In this document: one piece after another, positions 41,811 through 50,891 of the stretch
Layout: each line of letters begins with the position of its first letter
Numbering within the stretch: position 1 is the stretch's first letter
From: Solirubrobacter pauli
Lineage (GTDB): Bacteria > Actinomycetota > Thermoleophilia > Solirubrobacterales > Solirubrobacteraceae
Length of the DNA stretch: 64,000 nucleotides
Reading direction: 5' to 3'
Assembly (NCBI RefSeq): GCF_003633755.1
Contig: NZ_RBIL01000001.1
Span: 791,426-855,425, forward strand
Made by a program: the position numbers and the translations under genes
Notes under the pieces: model-generated
The model's input: the letters and a program-made list of their open reading frames with translations, nothing else
Told to the model about the DNA's origin: nothing
Database searches by the model: none

Positions 41811-44009
41811 ATGGGGACGAAGGTGCGAGGTGCGGTGGCGGCAGCCGGCGCGCTGGTGGCAGTGGCGCTGTGCGCGCCGGGGAGCGCGACGGCGCACCCG
41901 TGCGCAAGCGCCAACGCGAAGGCGGCGGCGAACAACAGCTTCCTGTCGCTCAACAACACATCCTGGGTCGGGATCCACCGGCCCGAGCTGGACCACGAGT
42001 GCGGTGGCGAAGGCGGCGCGGTCACGTCCACGCTGGCCAAGGCGCGTGCCGCCGGCGTGACGATCGCCGACGACCCGACGCTCGAGCAGGTCGCGGCCGA
42101 GTTCGAGCGCTCGTCGAACATGACGCCGGTCGGCTTCTCGGCGAACGTGATCCCGTACCTGCCGAACCCGTACAACTCGGACCTCGCGTTCCAGGGCGAC
42201 TACGCGTACATGGGCACCAACGACGGCTTCGTCGTGATCGACATCAAGGACCCGGCGAAGCCCAAGCAGGTGCACCTGAACAAGAGCTGCACCACGTCGC
42301 AGGGCGACGTCGTCGTCTACGGCAACATCCTCGTGCGCTCCTGGGACTCGGCGACCAACGCCAACGGCGCCGCCACGCAGTCCTGCGGTGGCACGCTCGT
42401 CGGCCTCGGCTTCGAGGGCATCCACATCTTCGACATCACCGACCCGGCGAACCCCGTCATGGTCGACGTCGGCAACAACCCGGCAGACGGCAAGCAGGGA
42501 CTGCGCTTCAGCGTCAACGACGTGCCGCGCAAGGGCTGCGGCTCGCACACGGCCACGGCCGTGCCGTCGCCCGCGAACGACGCGCTCTACATCTACAACG
42601 GCGGCTCGAACAGCAACTGCACGTGGATGGACGTCCTGAAGATCAAGATCTCGGACCCGACGCAGGCCGCCTACGTCAAGCAAGCGCCGGCCGGCCGCCA
42701 GTGCCACGACAACACCGTGTTCCTCAACGGCGCCGAGAGCCGCGCGACGTGCGCCGGCGGCAACGGCATCACGATGTTCAAGTTCGATGCCACGATCGAC
42801 CCGACGCTGCCGGGCGGCATCGAGAACCCGGTGCAGCTGTGGTCCAAGCAGATGGCCGGCCTGACCGGCGGTGGCCACTCGGCCGCGTTCAGCTACGACG
42901 GCAAGACCGTCGTGTGGGGCCACGAGCCGGGCGGTGGTGTGGCGCCGAACTGCCAGACCAACAGCGACATCCGCTTCAAGTCGCTGTACATCCTGAACGT
43001 CGAGACCGGCGACCAGATCTCCACGGTCCCGATGACGCGCGCGCAGGACAGCACCGAGAACTGCACCTGGCACAACTTCAACACCGTGCCCACCAAGGGC
43101 GGCAACTACCTCGTGTCCGGCAACTACCAGGCCGGCATCAACGTCGTCGACTTCACGCAGCCGGCCGCGCCGAAGATCATCGCCTACGCCGACCCGAAGC
43201 CGCTGCCCAAGACGACCACCTACGGCGGCGACGGCTACCCCGACGGCGGCGACTGGTCGACCTACTGGTACAACGGCAAGATCTACGAGGCCGACATCTA
43301 CCGCGGCCTCGTCGTCTGGGACCTCGACAACCCGTTCACCGACCGGGCGAACACGGTGTCCTACTCGAACCCGCAGACGCAGATCGGCGCGATCACGGCC
43401 GACAACGTCGCGCCGACGGCCACGTCGACGCAGACCGGCCCGATCGTGCTCGGCTCGACCGTGGCGCCGGCGTTCACCTGCGCGGACGAGGGCCTCGGCG
43501 TCGAGTCCTGCACGGCGAACGTGACGAGCCTCGACACCTCGTCGATCGGCCCGAAGTCCTACACGGTGACCGCGGTCGACAAGGCCGGCAACGAGGCGGT
43601 CACGACGATCGCCTACGTGGTCAACGCCACGGCCGCCACGGGCACGCCGGGCGGCACCGTCCCGGCCACGCTGGCCCTGACCCTGGGCACGCCGGCGTCG
43701 TTCGGCGCGTTCACGCCGGGCGTCGACGGGGAGTACACGGCCACCACCGACGCGACCGTGATCTCCACCGCGGGTGACGCGGCGCTGGCCGTCGCCGACA
43801 CCGGCGCCAATGCCGGCCACCTCGTCAACGGCGCCTTCGTCCTGCCGCAGCCGCTGCAGGGTCTCGGGGTCGTCAAGACCTGGTCCGGCCCGACGTCGAA
43901 CGAGAAGGTCACGGTCACCTTCAAGCAGGCCGTCAGCAAGACCGACGCGCTGCGCACCGGCAGCTACGGCAAGACGCTCACGTTCACGCTGAGCACGACG
44001 AACCCGTAG
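41811..44009 (+). CDS. Secreted LVIVD-repeat protein
   Basis: The product is 732 residues from ATG 41811 with AGGAAGAGGG upstream. Signal peptide (about 1-29, AGALVAVALCAPGSATA). The main body is a beta-propeller-like array of LVIVD-type repeats: FVVIDIKDPAKPKQV, IHIFDITDPANPVMV, INVVDFTQPAAPKII and LVVWDLDNP. Ig-like and variable C-terminal domains (about 540-732) follow. Extracellular; role unknown, as for most of the family. A terminator follows. Confidence 0.87.
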   Translation: MGTKVRGAVAAAGALVAVALCAPGSATAHPCASANAKAAANNSFLSLNNTSWVGIHRPELDHECGGEGGAVTSTLAKARAAGVTIADDPTLEQVAAEFERSSNMTPVGFSANVIPYLPNPYNSDLAFQGDYAYMGTNDGFVVIDIKDPAKPKQVHLNKSCTTSQGDVVVYGNILVRSWDSATNANGAATQSCGGTLVGLGFEGIHIFDITDPANPVMVDVGNNPADGKQGLRFSVNDVPRKGCGSHTATAVPSPANDALYIYNGGSNSNCTWMDVLKIKISDPTQAAYVKQAPAGRQCHDNTVFLNGAESRATCAGGNGITMFKFDATIDPTLPGGIENPVQLWSKQMAGLTGGGHSAAFSYDGKTVVWGHEPGGGVAPNCQTNSDIRFKSLYILNVETGDQISTVPMTRAQDSTENCTWHNFNTVPTKGGNYLVSGNYQAGINVVDFTQPAAPKIIAYADPKPLPKTTTYGGDGYPDGGDWSTYWYNGKIYEADIYRGLVVWDLDNPFTDRANTVSYSNPQTQIGAITADNVAPTATSTQTGPIVLGSTVAPAFTCADEGLGVESCTANVTSLDTSSIGPKSYTVTAVDKAGNEAVTTIAYVVNATAATGTPGGTVPATLALTLGTPASFGAFTPGVDGEYTATTDATVISTAGDAALAVADTGANAGHLVNGAFVLPQPLQGLGVVKTWSGPTSNEKVTVTFKQAVSKTDALRTGSYGKTLTFTLSTTNP

Positions 44010-44020
44010 CCGGGCGGCGG

Positions 44021-44046
44021 AGGCCCGGGGTGCTCACCCCGGGCCT
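44021..44046. terminator. Terminator between convergent LVIVD and WYL genes
   Basis: An 11-bp stem AGGCCCGGGGT / ACCCCGGGCCT with loop GCTC, starting 12 nt after the LVIVD stop and reaching the stop of the convergent WYL gene. Confidence 0.7.
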
Positions 44047-45014
44047 CACGGCACCGACCGCTGGTAGCGGCCGGCGAGCACCCGCAGGTGCTCGACGAGC
44101 TCCGGCGGCTCGGTCACGTGGAAGTCGATGCCGAGCATCCCGATCCACACGGCCACGGTCTCGACGCTGTCGGCGCCGGTGACGAGCACGCTGTGGTGGT
44201 CGTCGACGGTCTCGACCACGCCGACCGCGGGGTTGATCCGCTCCAGCACCGCCTCGGCGGGCGCGTCGATCAGCACGCGCGCGTGGAACGTCCAGCCGGT
44301 GGAGGCGACCTCGCGCAGCACGAACGACGCGTAGTCGCCCTGGCGGAGCGGCTCCGGCGTGAACCGCGCGGCGCCGGGGAACCGGAGCCGCATCCGGTCC
44401 GCGCGGAAGACCCGCCACTCGCGCTCGGGATGCCGACGGGCGACCAGGTACCAGCGGTGCTGCCAGCTCACGAGCCGGTACGGATCGGCGGTCACGGGCC
44501 GGTCGCCGCCGTCGTAGGTGAACCGGACGCCTTCACGGCCGCTGATGGCCGCGGCCAGCTGCGCGAGCAGGTCGGGGTCGACCGGCGCCTCCGGCTCGTT
44601 GGTGGTGGTGTTGGCCGGCCCGACCTCGGTGCTCGCGTCGATCGCCCGGACACGGCGCTGCAGGCGGTCCGGCAGCGTCCGCTCGAGCTTGGCCATCGCC
44701 GACGCGCTCGCGTCGGCCAGTCCCGGGGCCGTGCGCGCGTTCCCGAGGCCGATGGCCACGGCCACCGCCTCGTCGTCGCTGAGCAGCAGCGGCGGCAGCT
44801 GCCCGTGCCGGCCGAGCCGGTAGCCACCGCCCGGGCCGCGCGTGGCGTCCACCGGGTAGCCCAACGCGCGCAGCCGCTCGATGTCCTTGCGCAGGGTCCG
44901 GTCGGTCACCCCGAGCAGCGTCACGAGATCAGGCCCGCTCCACACGGGCTGGCTCTGCAGATAGTTCAAGAGCTGCAGCAGACGGCTCGACGTCGATTGC
45001 GGAACGTTTCGCAC
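44046..45014 (-). CDS. HTH/WYL-domain transcriptional regulator
   Basis: The product is 322 residues from GTG 45014. N-terminal winged helix (SGPDLVTLLGVTDRTLRKDIERLRALG, about 26-52), then the WYL domain (VRFTYDGG, DPYRLVSWQHRWYLVARR with the W-Y-L signature, ADRMRLRF) and the C-terminal WCX-like part. Typical ligand- or DNA-damage-responsive regulators. Only 25 bp separate it from the divergent epoxide hydrolase gene, so it very likely controls that gene. Confidence 0.92.
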   Translation of the reverse strand: MRNVPQSTSSRLLQLLNYLQSQPVWSGPDLVTLLGVTDRTLRKDIERLRALGYPVDATRGPGGGYRLGRHGQLPPLLLSDDEAVAVAIGLGNARTAPGLADASASAMAKLERTLPDRLQRRVRAIDASTEVGPANTTTNEPEAPVDPDLLAQLAAAISGREGVRFTYDGGDRPVTADPYRLVSWQHRWYLVARRHPEREWRVFRADRMRLRFPGAARFTPEPLRQGDYASFVLREVASTGWTFHARVLIDAPAEAVLERINPAVGVVETVDDHHSVLVTGADSVETVAVWIGMLGIDFHVTEPPELVEHLRVLAGRYQRSVP

Positions 45015-45039
45015 CGGAATTGATCATATCTTCCCGCTC

Positions 45040-46176
45040 ATGACGAACGCCGCCCACGCACTGACGATCGAACCCTTCGAGATCGACATCCCGCAAGCCG
45101 CTCTCGACGACCTGCAGGACCGCCTCGCCCGCACCCGCTTCGCCGCCGAGTGGCCCGGCGCGGACTGGACGCAGGGCGCACCCGTCTCCTACCTGCGCTC
45201 GATGGTCGACCGCTGGCGCAGCGAGTTCGACTGGCGCGCGCACGAGGGGCGGATGAACGCGCACCCGCAGTTCCGCACCGAGATCGACGGCCAGACGATC
45301 CACTTCCTGCATGTCCGCTCCCCCCACGCGGACGCGACGCCGCTGCTGCTCACCCACACCTACCCCGGCTCGTTCGCGGACTTCCTCGACGTGATCGGCC
45401 CGCTGACCGACTCGGCCGCGCACGGCGGACGCGCCGAGGACGCGTTCCACCTCGTGATCCCGAGCCTGCCGGGCATGGGCTTCAGCACGCCGCTGTCGTC
45501 GGCCGGCTGGACGCTGGAGCGCACCGCGCGCGCCTTCGACCGGCTGATGCGCGCGCTCGGCTACGAGCGCTACGGCGCGCACGGCTCGGACGGCGGCGCG
45601 ATGGTCTCCCGCGAGCTGGCGATCCTGCAGCCCGAGGGCTTCCTCGGCGCGCACGTGCTGCAGCTGTTCTCGTTCCCGTCGGGCGATCCGGCCGAGTTCG
45701 AGGCGATGGGTCCCGAGGACTACGCGGCGCTCGAGTTCGCCGGCTGGTTCCAGACCGTCAACGGCTACGCGGACATGAACGCCAAGCGCCCGCTCACGAT
45801 CGCGGCGGCGCTCAGCGACTCGCCCGTCGGGCTGCTCGCCTACCACGAGCTGTTCGAGAACTTCGGCAACGGCACGAGCCTGATGACCCCCGACCAGGTG
45901 CTCCTCCAGGTCAGCCTGCAGTGGCTGACCAACACGTCCGCAGGTGCCGTCCTGCTGCACCACGTCGAGAAGGACGTGCCCGTCCGCGTCAACCACGGAC
46001 CGATCGGCGTCGCGGTCTTCGCGGACGACTTCAAGACGATCCGCCCCTTCGCCGAGCGCGACAACACCGACATCGTCTCCTGGACCGAGCATCCCCGCGG
46101 CGGCCACTTCGCGTCCATGGAGGTGCCCGACGAGCTGGTCCGCGTGCTGCGCGAGTTCTACGCCTCCCGGGCCTAG
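45040..46176 (+). CDS. Epoxide hydrolase (EHN-type alpha/beta hydrolase)
   Basis: The 378-residue product has the EHN N-terminal segment (EIDIPQAALDDLQDRLARTR, then W and DWRAHEGRMN), the oxyanion motif HTYPGSF, nucleophile Asp in AHGSDGGA and C-terminal His in GGHFASME, in the order of soluble microsomal-type epoxide hydrolases. It opens epoxides to diols; natural substrate unknown. Divergent from the WYL regulator. Confidence 0.92.
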   Translation: MTNAAHALTIEPFEIDIPQAALDDLQDRLARTRFAAEWPGADWTQGAPVSYLRSMVDRWRSEFDWRAHEGRMNAHPQFRTEIDGQTIHFLHVRSPHADATPLLLTHTYPGSFADFLDVIGPLTDSAAHGGRAEDAFHLVIPSLPGMGFSTPLSSAGWTLERTARAFDRLMRALGYERYGAHGSDGGAMVSRELAILQPEGFLGAHVLQLFSFPSGDPAEFEAMGPEDYAALEFAGWFQTVNGYADMNAKRPLTIAAALSDSPVGLLAYHELFENFGNGTSLMTPDQVLLQVSLQWLTNTSAGAVLLHHVEKDVPVRVNHGPIGVAVFADDFKTIRPFAERDNTDIVSWTEHPRGGHFASMEVPDELVRVLREFYASRA

Positions 46177-46184
46177 AACATGCG

Positions 46185-46216
46185 CCGAGGCCCGGGGAAC
46201 CGGCCCCGGGCCTCGG
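46185..46216 (+). terminator. Terminator after epoxide hydrolase gene
   Basis: A 13-bp perfect stem CCGAGGCCCGGGG / CCCCGGGCCTCGG with loop AACCGG, 8 nt past the stop and just before the start of the isomerase gene. Confidence 0.75.
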
Positions 46217-46230
46217 TAGGGTCATTGCTC

Positions 46231-46761
46231 GTGTCTGAGGAGAGCGTGGTGCTGATCGACGAGGAGGACCGCGAGCTGGGGGTCGGCGAGAAGCTCGCCG
46301 TACACGTCTCCGGCCAGTTGCACCGCGCGTTCTCGGTGTTCGCCTTCAACCCGGCGGGCGAGCTGCTGCTGCAGCGCCGCGCGCTCGGCAAGTACCACTC
46401 CCCCGGGCTGTGGACCAACTCGGCCTGCGGCCACCCCCGCCCCGGCGAGACCACCGAGGCCGCCGCGGCCCGCCGCTTCCGCGAGGAGCTCGGCATCGAC
46501 GCGGGCGCCCTCCGCGAGGTCGGCATCCTCCGCTACCGCGCCGAGCTCGCCGACCTCGTCGAGAACGAGCTCGACCACCTGCTCGTCTGCGAGGTCTCCG
46601 TCGACCCCGACCCGGACCCGGACGAGGTCGTCGAGTGGCGGTTCGTGCCGGTCGCCGAGCTCGACGCCTGGATCGCCCGCGCCCGCGAGACCGAGTTCAC
46701 GGCGTGGTTCCCACCGGCGTGGGAGATCGTCAGCCCTGCATTGCCGTCATCGCGCGCCTGA
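46231..46761 (+). CDS. idi: Isopentenyl-diphosphate delta-isomerase, type I
   Basis: The product is 176 residues from GTG 46231, a normal type I length. Nudix-like fold with HRAFSVFAFN, WTNSACGHPRPGE (catalytic Cys and metal His), RREELGI-type Nudix box (AARRFREELGID) and ENELDHLLVCE with the metal Glu pair. Interconverts IPP and DMAPP in isoprenoid synthesis. The 3' end overlaps the convergent DUF1707 gene by 32 nt. Confidence 0.94.
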   Translation: MSEESVVLIDEEDRELGVGEKLAVHVSGQLHRAFSVFAFNPAGELLLQRRALGKYHSPGLWTNSACGHPRPGETTEAAAARRFREELGIDAGALREVGILRYRAELADLVENELDHLLVCEVSVDPDPDPDEVVEWRFVPVAELDAWIARARETEFTAWFPPAWEIVSPALPSSRA

Positions 46762-47281
46762 TCGCGAGCGGCGCGGTGCCACTGGCGGTGATCGCGGTCG
46801 AGTCGCCGTGGTCGGCCAGCTCGATCGTCACCCGGTCCTGCTCCTTGTAGAGCAGCGCCAGCAGCCCGATCGGGAACACGAGCACCGCGACGAAGTACGT
46901 CCACACCGGCGTGTGGTCGCGCACGAACGAGATCTGCTGGTCGGTCGAGTACTCCAGCCGGTACCCGTAGGCGCGCATCGACGGCGAGACGAACCGCATC
47001 ACGTCGCCCGCGGCCTGCCGTTGCCGGACCGGCGCGCGCCAGTACGAGCTGAAGGCGCCGCGCCCGTTGCGCTGCGGCAGCTTCCACCGCCCGCGCGGCT
47101 GCGTCGCCGGCAGGTGCGCGGTCGGCAGGTCGGCGATCAGCCGCGTCAGCTCGCCGCGCGTCTTGGCGGCGTACGCCGTCGCGGTGCGCTCGTCGAGCTC
47201 GTCGACGTCGAGGCGGCCTTCGGCGGCAGCGGTGCGCAACAGCGCCACGATCTGCTCGCGCTCCGCGTCTGAGGCTCGCAT
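46730..47281 (-). CDS. DUF1707 domain membrane protein
   Basis: The product is 183 residues from ATG 47281 (GTG 47296 also in frame, but AAGGAG directly abuts it). The N-terminus RASDAEREQIVALLRTAAAEGRLDVDEL is the DUF1707 signature. The C-terminal part has a TM segment (VWTYFVAVLVFPIGLLALLY) and beta strands. Family proteins are membrane- or cytoplasm-anchored actinobacterial proteins of unclear role, sometimes tied to envelope stress. Confidence 0.88.
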   Translation of the reverse strand: MRASDAEREQIVALLRTAAAEGRLDVDELDERTATAYAAKTRGELTRLIADLPTAHLPATQPRGRWKLPQRNGRGAFSSYWRAPVRQRQAAGDVMRFVSPSMRAYGYRLEYSTDQQISFVRDHTPVWTYFVAVLVFPIGLLALLYKEQDRVTIELADHGDSTAITASGTAPLAIRRAMTAMQG

Positions 47282-47340
47282 CCGGTCGGACGGCACCTCC
47301 TTATCTTGACCTGACGCGGTCCCCGCCAGGCTCGGTGGAC

Positions 47341-48468
47341 ATGACCGATCCCCTGCTCTGGCTCGACGGCGACCCGACCGACGGTCGTCGTGCGCGCCCG
47401 TATGAACCGGAGGTACCGCCGGTCCGGCCGCCGTCGGCGGTGCCTCCGCCTCCCGCGCCCACGCGGCGGCGAGGCCACTTCGCCTCGGCGGTCGCCGGTG
47501 GGCTCGTGTCCGCGGTGCTCGTGGGTGGGGGCGCGTTCGCGTTCGGCGTGCTCGACGACGAGCCGGGCACCGCCGCGGCGCCGAACACGCCCGCGCTCGT
47601 GGGTGCCAAGCAGGAAGGTGACGTGGCCGCGATCTACGCCGCGGCGCGTGACTCGGTGGTGTCGATCTCGACCGGCAGCGGGTCGGGCACGGGCTTCGTC
47701 ACGGACGCGTCGGGCACGATCGTGACCAACGCGCACGTGGTCGGCAGCGCGAGCACGGTGCAGGTGCAGTTCGCCGACGACGAGACGCTCACCGGACGTG
47801 TGACGGGCGTCGACCGCTCCTCCGACCTCGCCGTCGTGAAGGTGAGCGCGGGCCGGCCGCTGAAGGCCCTGTCGCTCGCCGACTCGACCGCGGTGCGCAC
47901 GGGTCAGCTCGCGGTGGCGATCGGCTCGCCGTTCGGGCTCTCGCAGACCACCACGGCCGGAATCGTCTCGGGCACCGGGCGCCACATCCAGGCGCCGGAC
48001 GGCTTCCAGATCGACTCGGTGATCCAGACCGACGCGCCCATCAACCCCGGCAACTCGGGCGGCCCGCTGCTGGACGCCAAGGGCCGCGTGATCGGCGTCA
48101 ACTCGCAGATCGCCTCGCAGTCGGGCGGGAGCGTCGGGATCGGCTTCGCGGTGCCGTCGAACACGGTCCGCGACGTGATCCCGCGGCTCGAGCGCGGCGA
48201 GACGATCAAGCGCGCCTACCTGGGCGTCTCCACCAGCGGCGGCGCCGGCGGCGTCACCGTCGCGTCGGTGTCGAGCGGCGGCCCCGCCGCGTCCGCCGGC
48301 CTGCGCGTCGGCGACGTGATCCGCTCCGTCGCGGGCGAGCGCGTCCAGGACGCCGACGACGTGGCCGCCGCGATCCAGGACCGCCGCCCCGGCGAGTCGG
48401 TCGAGGTCGCGATCACGCGCGGCGGCGCCGACCAGACCGTGCAGGTCCAGCTCGGGACGCGACCGTGA
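47341..48468 (+). CDS. HtrA/DegP-like membrane-anchored serine protease with PDZ
   Basis: The product is 375 residues from ATG 47341 (GTG 47335 possible). A cytoplasmic Pro-rich head, one TM (about 50-70), then a trypsin-like domain with H132 (TNAHVVG), D162 (SSDLAVVK) and S239 (GNSGGPLL), followed by a PDZ domain (about 290-375). Envelope quality-control protease. Its stop overlaps the next gene's GTG, coupling it to a VWA protein, an uncommon pairing. Confidence 0.93.
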   Translation: MTDPLLWLDGDPTDGRRARPYEPEVPPVRPPSAVPPPPAPTRRRGHFASAVAGGLVSAVLVGGGAFAFGVLDDEPGTAAAPNTPALVGAKQEGDVAAIYAAARDSVVSISTGSGSGTGFVTDASGTIVTNAHVVGSASTVQVQFADDETLTGRVTGVDRSSDLAVVKVSAGRPLKALSLADSTAVRTGQLAVAIGSPFGLSQTTTAGIVSGTGRHIQAPDGFQIDSVIQTDAPINPGNSGGPLLDAKGRVIGVNSQIASQSGGSVGIGFAVPSNTVRDVIPRLERGETIKRAYLGVSTSGGAGGVTVASVSSGGPAASAGLRVGDVIRSVAGERVQDADDVAAAIQDRRPGESVEVAITRGGADQTVQVQLGTRP

Positions 48469-49385
48469 GCTTCCAGACCCCCTGGCTGCTCGCCGGCCTG
48501 GTGCTGATCCCGCTGCTGGCCGTCGCGTACCTGTTCGCCGAACGTCGCCGCCGTCGTGCGGCGGCGGCGTTCACCTCCCCCCGTGTGGCGGTCTCGGCCG
48601 TCCCGCGTCAGCCCGGCTGGCGCCGCCACCTTCCGCTCGGACTGGCTGGGCTCGCGACCGCGGCGCTCATCGCCGCGCTGGCCCGTCCGCAGGTGAGCGT
48701 GGCGGTGCCGGCCGAGCAGGCGACGATCGTGCTCGCCATGGACCACTCCGGCTCGATGATGGCCACGGACGTCGCGCCCTCGCGACTGGTCGCCGCCAAG
48801 GACGCCGGTGAGGCGTTCCTGGACAAGGTGCCGAAGAAGGTGCGCGTCGGCGGCGTGGTCTTCAACAACCGCGCCCAGGCCGTGGCCTCGCCGACCACCG
48901 ACCGCGACGAGCTGCGCTCCGCGCTCGAAGCGGCGATGACGCCGAGCGGCGGCACCGCCACCGGCGACGCGCTCTCGACGTCGCTGGCGATGATCCGCTC
49001 GCAGAAGGCGCCGGGCGCGATCGTGCTCCTGTCCGACGGCAAGGCGACGCACGGCACCGACCCGTTGCCGATCGCCGATGAGGCCAAGCGGCTGAAGGTC
49101 CCGATCTACACCGTCGCGCTCGGCACGGCGTCGGGCACGCTGCCCAACGGCGACGCGGTGCCGCCGGACGTGGCGACGCTGCGCGAGATCGCGGAGCGCA
49201 GCGGCGGCGAGGCGTTCACCGCCGACCAGGCGGACGCGCTCAGCGCCGTGTACGAGAAGCTCGGCTCCGAGGTCGCGACCAAGCACGAGCAGCGTGAGGT
49301 CACCAGCGCCTTCGCCGGCGGCGCGGCGCTCCTCCTGCTCCTCGGCGGCGGCCTGTCCCTTAGGTGGTTTCGTCGACTCCTTTGA
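48465..49385 (+). CDS. VWA-domain membrane protein (BatA-like), HtrA-coupled
   Basis: The product is 306 residues from GTG 48465 (GTGA overlap with HtrA). Two N-terminal TM helices (about 5-22, 55-73), a VWA domain with MIDAS residues (AMDHSGSMMATD, TATGD, LLSDG) and a C-terminal TM (about 285-305). Closely similar to the protein at 57046, sharing the MSFQ start, ARP then MIDAS layout and KQE/KHEQREV near the C-terminus, so it is a recent duplicate that has moved next to HtrA. Confidence 0.9.
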   Translation: MSFQTPWLLAGLVLIPLLAVAYLFAERRRRRAAAAFTSPRVAVSAVPRQPGWRRHLPLGLAGLATAALIAALARPQVSVAVPAEQATIVLAMDHSGSMMATDVAPSRLVAAKDAGEAFLDKVPKKVRVGGVVFNNRAQAVASPTTDRDELRSALEAAMTPSGGTATGDALSTSLAMIRSQKAPGAIVLLSDGKATHGTDPLPIADEAKRLKVPIYTVALGTASGTLPNGDAVPPDVATLREIAERSGGEAFTADQADALSAVYEKLGSEVATKHEQREVTSAFAGGAALLLLLGGGLSLRWFRRLL

Positions 49386-49420
49386 GGTTGCGTTCAGCAA
49401 CCGGAGCTTGACTGCAGGGC

Positions 49421-49639
49421 ATGCGCCGAGCCGGATTTGCCGCAACGCTCGTCGCCGGGGTGGGTCTCCTCGGCGCATCCCTCCACGGCATGACCAGCGT
49501 GGACCGCACGCTGGCCGTCGCCGCCGCGACGCCCAGCCCCGCCGCCCCACGGCCCGAGCTCGTGCTCGAGCAGCGCAAGCGCGACTGCGACCGCTGGGAG
49601 CAGCGGCGTGAGCGGGGGCACGATCGCCCGCAGGTGTAG
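49421..49639 (+). CDS. Small secreted or membrane protein, 72 aa
   Basis: Starts MRRAGFAATLVAGVGLLGA, a signal or anchor segment (about 5-22), then a Pro/Ala stretch and a charged C-terminus with one Cys (RDCDRWEQRRER). The ribosome site is weak. Lies between the VWA and MetE-like genes on the same strand; role unknown. Confidence 0.5.
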   Translation: MRRAGFAATLVAGVGLLGASLHGMTSVDRTLAVAAATPSPAAPRPELVLEQRKRDCDRWEQRRERGHDRPQV

Positions 49640-49648
49640 TGTCGCGCC

Positions 49649-50692
49649 ATGCGAGGCACGCACCTGGTCGGGAGCCTTCCCGCCGACGGTCCGTCGGCGG
49701 CGATGCACGAGGCGCTGCAAGTGGTCGGCGCGGGGCTGAAGTCGCTGCCCGACGGCGAGACGGGCGAGCGCTACCACTGGATCATCCACATCATCGAGGG
49801 CCTCCGGGACCACCCGGACCTCGAGCTGGTGCGCGACGGCGGCTGGACGACCTACGAGGACGTGCCGGTGTTCCGCGTCCGCAAGGGCCACACGCTCGGC
49901 AACCTGGACCTCGGGCACGTCGCGGCGTTCCGCGAGTCCTACCCCCTGTTCCTCGAGGCGCGCGCGGCGGCGGCGCGGCCGGACCTGCAGTTCCAGGTCG
50001 GCATCCCGGGTGACTTCGACATGGCGCTGTTCGTGCTCGGCCCGCGCGGTGCGCTGACCGGCAAGCGGCCGTTCACCGACGCGACCGTCGCCGAGATCGA
50101 GGCGATCCACGCGCTCGGCGGCGACGACGTGGTCTTCCAGATCGAGATCCCGGTCGAGCTCGTGATGGTCGCGCGGATGCCGCGCGCGCTGCAACCCGCC
50201 GTCGCGCGGCTGCTGGCCCGCGGGGTGACCGCGCTCGCGCGCCGCGCACCGGTCGGCGCGCGCTTCGGCGTGCACCTCTGCCTCGGGGACATGAACCACC
50301 ACGCGCTCGGCAAGCTGCAGGACACGGCGCCGCTGGTGACGCTCGCGAACGCGCTGGCCCGCGCGTGGCCGGCCGACCGCCCGCTGGAGTTCGTGCACGC
50401 GCCGTTCGCCGCCGCCGACATCCCGCCGGTGACCGCGCCGCGCTGGTACGCCCCACTCGACCGGCTGCGCCTCGGCGAGCGCACCCGCTTCGTCGCGGGG
50501 TTCGCGCACGAGGACCAGCCGCTCGAGGACCAGCTGTTCGTGCTCGAGACGATCGAGCGCAGCGTCGGCCGGCCGATCGGGCTCTCGCACGCCTGCGGGC
50601 TCGGTCGGCGCACGCCGGAGGAAGCCGAGCGCGCGCTCGCCCGGCTCGCCGAGCTGGCCGCAGCCGCCGACCGCGGCCGCGTGCCGGCCTAG
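49649..50692 (+). CDS. MetE-like (cobalamin-independent methionine synthase C-domain) TIM-barrel protein
   Basis: The 347-residue product resembles the C-terminal barrel of MetE/URO-D-type proteins: VGSLPADGPS at the N-terminus, LPDGETGERYHWI, GVHLCLGDMNHHALG with the HxC pair, and SHACGLGRRTPEEAE with the zinc Cys at the end. The zinc ligands are therefore all in place. Stand-alone barrels like this act on other thiols or are uncharacterised; a methyltransferase is inferred. Overlaps the convergent 50689 gene by 4 nt. Confidence 0.78.
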   Translation: MRGTHLVGSLPADGPSAAMHEALQVVGAGLKSLPDGETGERYHWIIHIIEGLRDHPDLELVRDGGWTTYEDVPVFRVRKGHTLGNLDLGHVAAFRESYPLFLEARAAAARPDLQFQVGIPGDFDMALFVLGPRGALTGKRPFTDATVAEIEAIHALGGDDVVFQIEIPVELVMVARMPRALQPAVARLLARGVTALARRAPVGARFGVHLCLGDMNHHALGKLQDTAPLVTLANALARAWPADRPLEFVHAPFAAADIPPVTAPRWYAPLDRLRLGERTRFVAGFAHEDQPLEDQLFVLETIERSVGRPIGLSHACGLGRRTPEEAERALARLAELAAAADRGRVPA

Positions 50693-50886
50693 TCGTCCTT
50701 CGTGGCGCGGATGATCGTCTGGATCACGTAGTAGACGGACAGGACGAAGAACGCTCCGCCGATGATCGCGCGGGCGTTCTCGTCCTTGATCGGGACGCGC
50801 GGCGCGACGACGTTCGCGACCTTCTCGCGCCACCCGATCAACCCGGCATGCCCGACAGTCTTGTGCAGCTCCATGCGAGCATCCAT
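50689..50886 (-). CDS. Small single-TM protein, 65 aa
   Basis: Hydrophilic N-terminus, then a TM helix (IIGGAFFVLSVYYVIQTII, about 41-59) and a charged end. A conserved-looking small actinobacterial membrane protein; no function assigned. Convergent with the MetE-like gene. Confidence 0.68.
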   Translation of the reverse strand: MDARMELHKTVGHAGLIGWREKVANVVAPRVPIKDENARAIIGGAFFVLSVYYVIQTIIRATKDD

Positions 50887-50891
50887 ACCCA

